Below, one piece after another: positions 41,059-42,529 of a DNA stretch of 42,529 nucleotides. This stretch comes from Propionibacteriaceae bacterium (GTDB taxonomy: Bacteria > Actinomycetota > Actinomycetes > Propionibacteriales > Propionibacteriaceae), in contig JAOPXN010000033.1 of assembly GCA_025965155.1 (NCBI GenBank), positions 1-42,529 on the forward strand, written 5' to 3'. A program made the translations under genes and the position numbers. How positions within the stretch are numbered: position 1 is the stretch's first letter; the number at the start of each line of letters is the position of its first letter. The notes beneath the pieces are model-generated. The model made no database searches, was not told the DNA's origin, and saw only the letters and a list, made by a program, of their open reading frames with translations.

Positions 41059-41070
41059 GGGCCCCGTACC

Positions 41071-41967
41071 TCAGGCCGGTGCCGACGCGTTCAGCAGCAG
41101 GCGCTGCACCAGCTCGTCGTCCACGTCAGCGAAGAAGCCGCCCACCAGATCCTCCACTTCGCCGAAACCGTCGGCGCAGAACAGCAGCGGCTGGTAGTGG
41201 GTGATGTCGTAGGTCTGCACACCCATCCGTGGGATGTCCAGCGAACGGAGATCCGCCTGAGCGATCTGCTGAATCTCCCCGTACGAGGAGAGCAGCCCGG
41301 CCCCGTACGCGCGCACCTCGCCGCGCTCGCGCAGGACGCCGAACTCCAACGAGAACCAGAAGACCTTCGAGACGAACTCCAGCGCCTCCGGCGTCTGGAC
41401 CCGGCGGGCCGCTTCGCCCGCAATCCGGTAGAGCGCAGCGAAACGGTCGTGTGCAAGGCAGTTGCCGTGCCCGAAGACCTCATGCAGCACGTCGGGCTCC
41501 GGCGTGTAGAGCGGGACCGAGTGATGCCGGACGTACTGCGTGGAGTGGAAGATTCCATCCGCCAGGGAGCCGTAGAACTCCAGCAGCGGCACCAGCCCCG
41601 CGGCGGGGACGTATTGGAAACCGGTCAGCGGGCGGAGCATCTCGTTGACTTCGACGAGCTGCGGAATCCGATCCTCCGGGAGCCGGAGCCGCTGCTTGCC
41701 CTCGAGGTAGGCCGAGCAGGCGAGGCGCTCGTGCAGTCCATGGAGCTCCGCGCAGACGATGCGCCAGACATCATGCTCGGCGGCGGTGTACGGCGCCGTC
41801 GGTGGTGGCGTATCGGGCTGCCAGTCCATGGCCAGCGCTGCCAGAGCGTTGCGGCGTGCGCGGTAGTCCGGGTCGGCTGCGCCCGGGTGGTTGTCGCCTA
41901 GGTGAACGGTGGTGTCCCCGTCGTCGGAGCGGGTCACCGGTGCGTAAAGCTGTGCTTCCTCGAACAT
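41071..41967 (-). CDS. phhA: Phenylalanine 4-monooxygenase (aromatic amino acid hydroxylase)
   Basis: A 298-residue monomeric bacterial hydroxylase that converts phenylalanine to tyrosine with a pterin cofactor and oxygen. The iron ligands are in LHEVFGHGNCLAH (two His) and FWFSLEFG (Glu). The pterin/substrate region has FQYVPAAGLVPLLEFYG and STQYVRHHSVPLYTPEPD. The length matches the catalytic-only prokaryotic form, without the regulatory domain of animal enzymes. ATG 41967 has GGAG 6 bases upstream. No pterin carbinolamine dehydratase is encoded in the window. It provides tyrosine or starts phenylalanine catabolism; no pathway partners are adjacent. Confidence 0.95.
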   Translation of the reverse strand: MFEEAQLYAPVTRSDDGDTTVHLGDNHPGAADPDYRARRNALAALAMDWQPDTPPPTAPYTAAEHDVWRIVCAELHGLHERLACSAYLEGKQRLRLPEDRIPQLVEVNEMLRPLTGFQYVPAAGLVPLLEFYGSLADGIFHSTQYVRHHSVPLYTPEPDVLHEVFGHGNCLAHDRFAALYRIAGEAARRVQTPEALEFVSKVFWFSLEFGVLRERGEVRAYGAGLLSSYGEIQQIAQADLRSLDIPRMGVQTYDITHYQPLLFCADGFGEVEDLVGGFFADVDDELVQRLLLNASAPA

Positions 41968-42419
41968 TGCTGTCTCCGGGTTGTCCGGACGTCGCCGAGC
42001 GCGTCGTCATGCGGGTGGCCGCCAGTCCGGGTGAGACCTAGACAGCCGCTGGACCGGGGTGGTGGTCCTGGGTCAAGATTCGCACATCCATGTGAGCCAC
42101 GCCACAGCGAGGAGCGCCTCAGCCGCAAGATCATGAAAGCGACCAGGCGCACAACCGTGAGCAAGGGGGTTCTGTCGCAATGATCAGCGGTGAGCCGGCT
42201 TCAACGCTCCCTAATTCAAACTTCCGGTTGGCGCGGAATGCTCGGTGCGAGTTCGACCGAAACCGCGAATAATGGCCAAAAACCGCTACCACCCCGAGCG
42301 CAGGCGAGATGACCTTGGCAACGACTGCTGCGGTTCTGCAGGCCCAGCGGTAGTGTCGGAATCGCGGTGACGGAAGCTCCTGTTCCGTTTTGATGGACTT
42401 TGGCGGAAGGCAAAGTCAG
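41968..42419. other. Divergent intergenic region of about 450 bp
   Basis: This stretch lies between the phenylalanine hydroxylase gene (minus) and the partial membrane-protein gene (plus). I see no convincing gene, tRNA or hairpin. A 30-codon frame from ATG 42180 follows AAGGGGG but is too short to support. Confidence 0.5.
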
Positions 42420-42529
42420 ATGTCCCTTTGGGATCTCATTTGGTTCCTGTTCTTGACGTATCTGTTCGTGGCGTACCTGATGGTGATGTTCCAGATCATC
42501 GGCGATCTGATTCGTGACCGTGACCTGAG
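42420..42529 (+). CDS. Small membrane protein, N-terminal fragment (SHOCT/PLDc_N-like)
   Basis: The frame starts at ATG 42420 after GGAAGG and runs off the window end after 36 codons. It encodes one long membrane helix (WDLIWFLFLTYLFVAYLMVM) followed by FQIIGDLIRDRDL. This start is characteristic of actinobacterial small membrane proteins annotated as SHOCT-domain or PLDc_N-type, normally about 100-130 residues long. An in-frame ATG at 42393 is also possible. The rest is outside the window. Confidence 0.75.
   Translation, partial: MSLWDLIWFLFLTYLFVAYLMVMFQIIGDLIRDRDL

Noticed and set aside
42180-42272. A 30-codon plus-strand frame after AAGGGGG
   Set aside because: It is too short, with no recognisable sequence and no conservation evidence.

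Overview
This window is high-GC chromosomal DNA of an actinobacterium. The evidence is GC-rich third codon positions, frequent GTG and TTG starts behind purine-rich ribosome-binding sites, an LLM-class flavin/F420-type oxidoreductase, a DUF5995 protein, a RecQ with a Tudor-like tail and the local style of two-component systems. I cannot name the genus. I saw no tRNA, rRNA, CRISPR array, insertion sequence or phage gene, so the region looks like an accessory metabolic and surface stretch of a chromosome rather than a mobile island.

Layout. 1-2080: the end of an OmpR-type response regulator, its histidine kinase and a small secreted Thr/Asp-rich protein. 2131-6338 (minus): a GT-C membrane glycosyltransferase and two tandem paralogous GT4 glycosyltransferases, one with an eroded active site. 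6498-7535: a LuxR-type regulator. 7932-10789 (plus): a small cyclase-tail-like protein coupled to two zinc-dependent alcohol/formaldehyde dehydrogenases, ended by an elaborate inverted-repeat block. 11025-19229: a sugar-oxidation region with two TIM-barrel sugar isomerase/epimerase-like proteins, a ROK regulator, an MFS transporter, a Nudix hydrolase, an NTF2-like protein, and a GMC flavoprotein with its gluconate-dehydrogenase subunit-3-like partner. 19464-23444: a NarL-type response regulator and a large membrane kinase flanking an unrecognised protein with a repeat linker. 23657-27671: a small ORF, RecQ, an LLM oxidoreductase, DUF5995 and an acyl-CoA thioesterase. 27695-29880: a third TIM-barrel sugar protein translationally coupled to a Gfo/Idh/MocA dehydrogenase. 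30111-31644: two decaying tandem CPBP (CAAX-type) membrane protease genes. 31775-33340: a short ORF and an MFS exporter. 33886-38220: two copies of a small unrecognised protein family flanking a class C beta-lactamase-like hydrolase and cytochrome bd oxidase (cydAB). 38322-42529: a TagE/TarM-like GT4 with an added C-terminal domain, a membrane protein, phenylalanine hydroxylase and the start of a small membrane protein.

How the genes may work together. The GMC/subunit-3 pair, three TIM-barrel sugar proteins, the Gfo/Idh dehydrogenase, the NTF2-like protein, the ROK regulator and the MFS transporter together resemble known routes that oxidise a sugar or glycoside at a ring carbon, often C3, and then isomerise or eliminate the keto-sugar. 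The three glycosyltransferases and the GT-C enzyme point to cell-surface glycan work. CydAB, the formaldehyde-type dehydrogenases and the two sensor systems fit an organism that meets low oxygen and mixed soil or plant carbon. Functions are family-level readings from sequence. No database search was possible.
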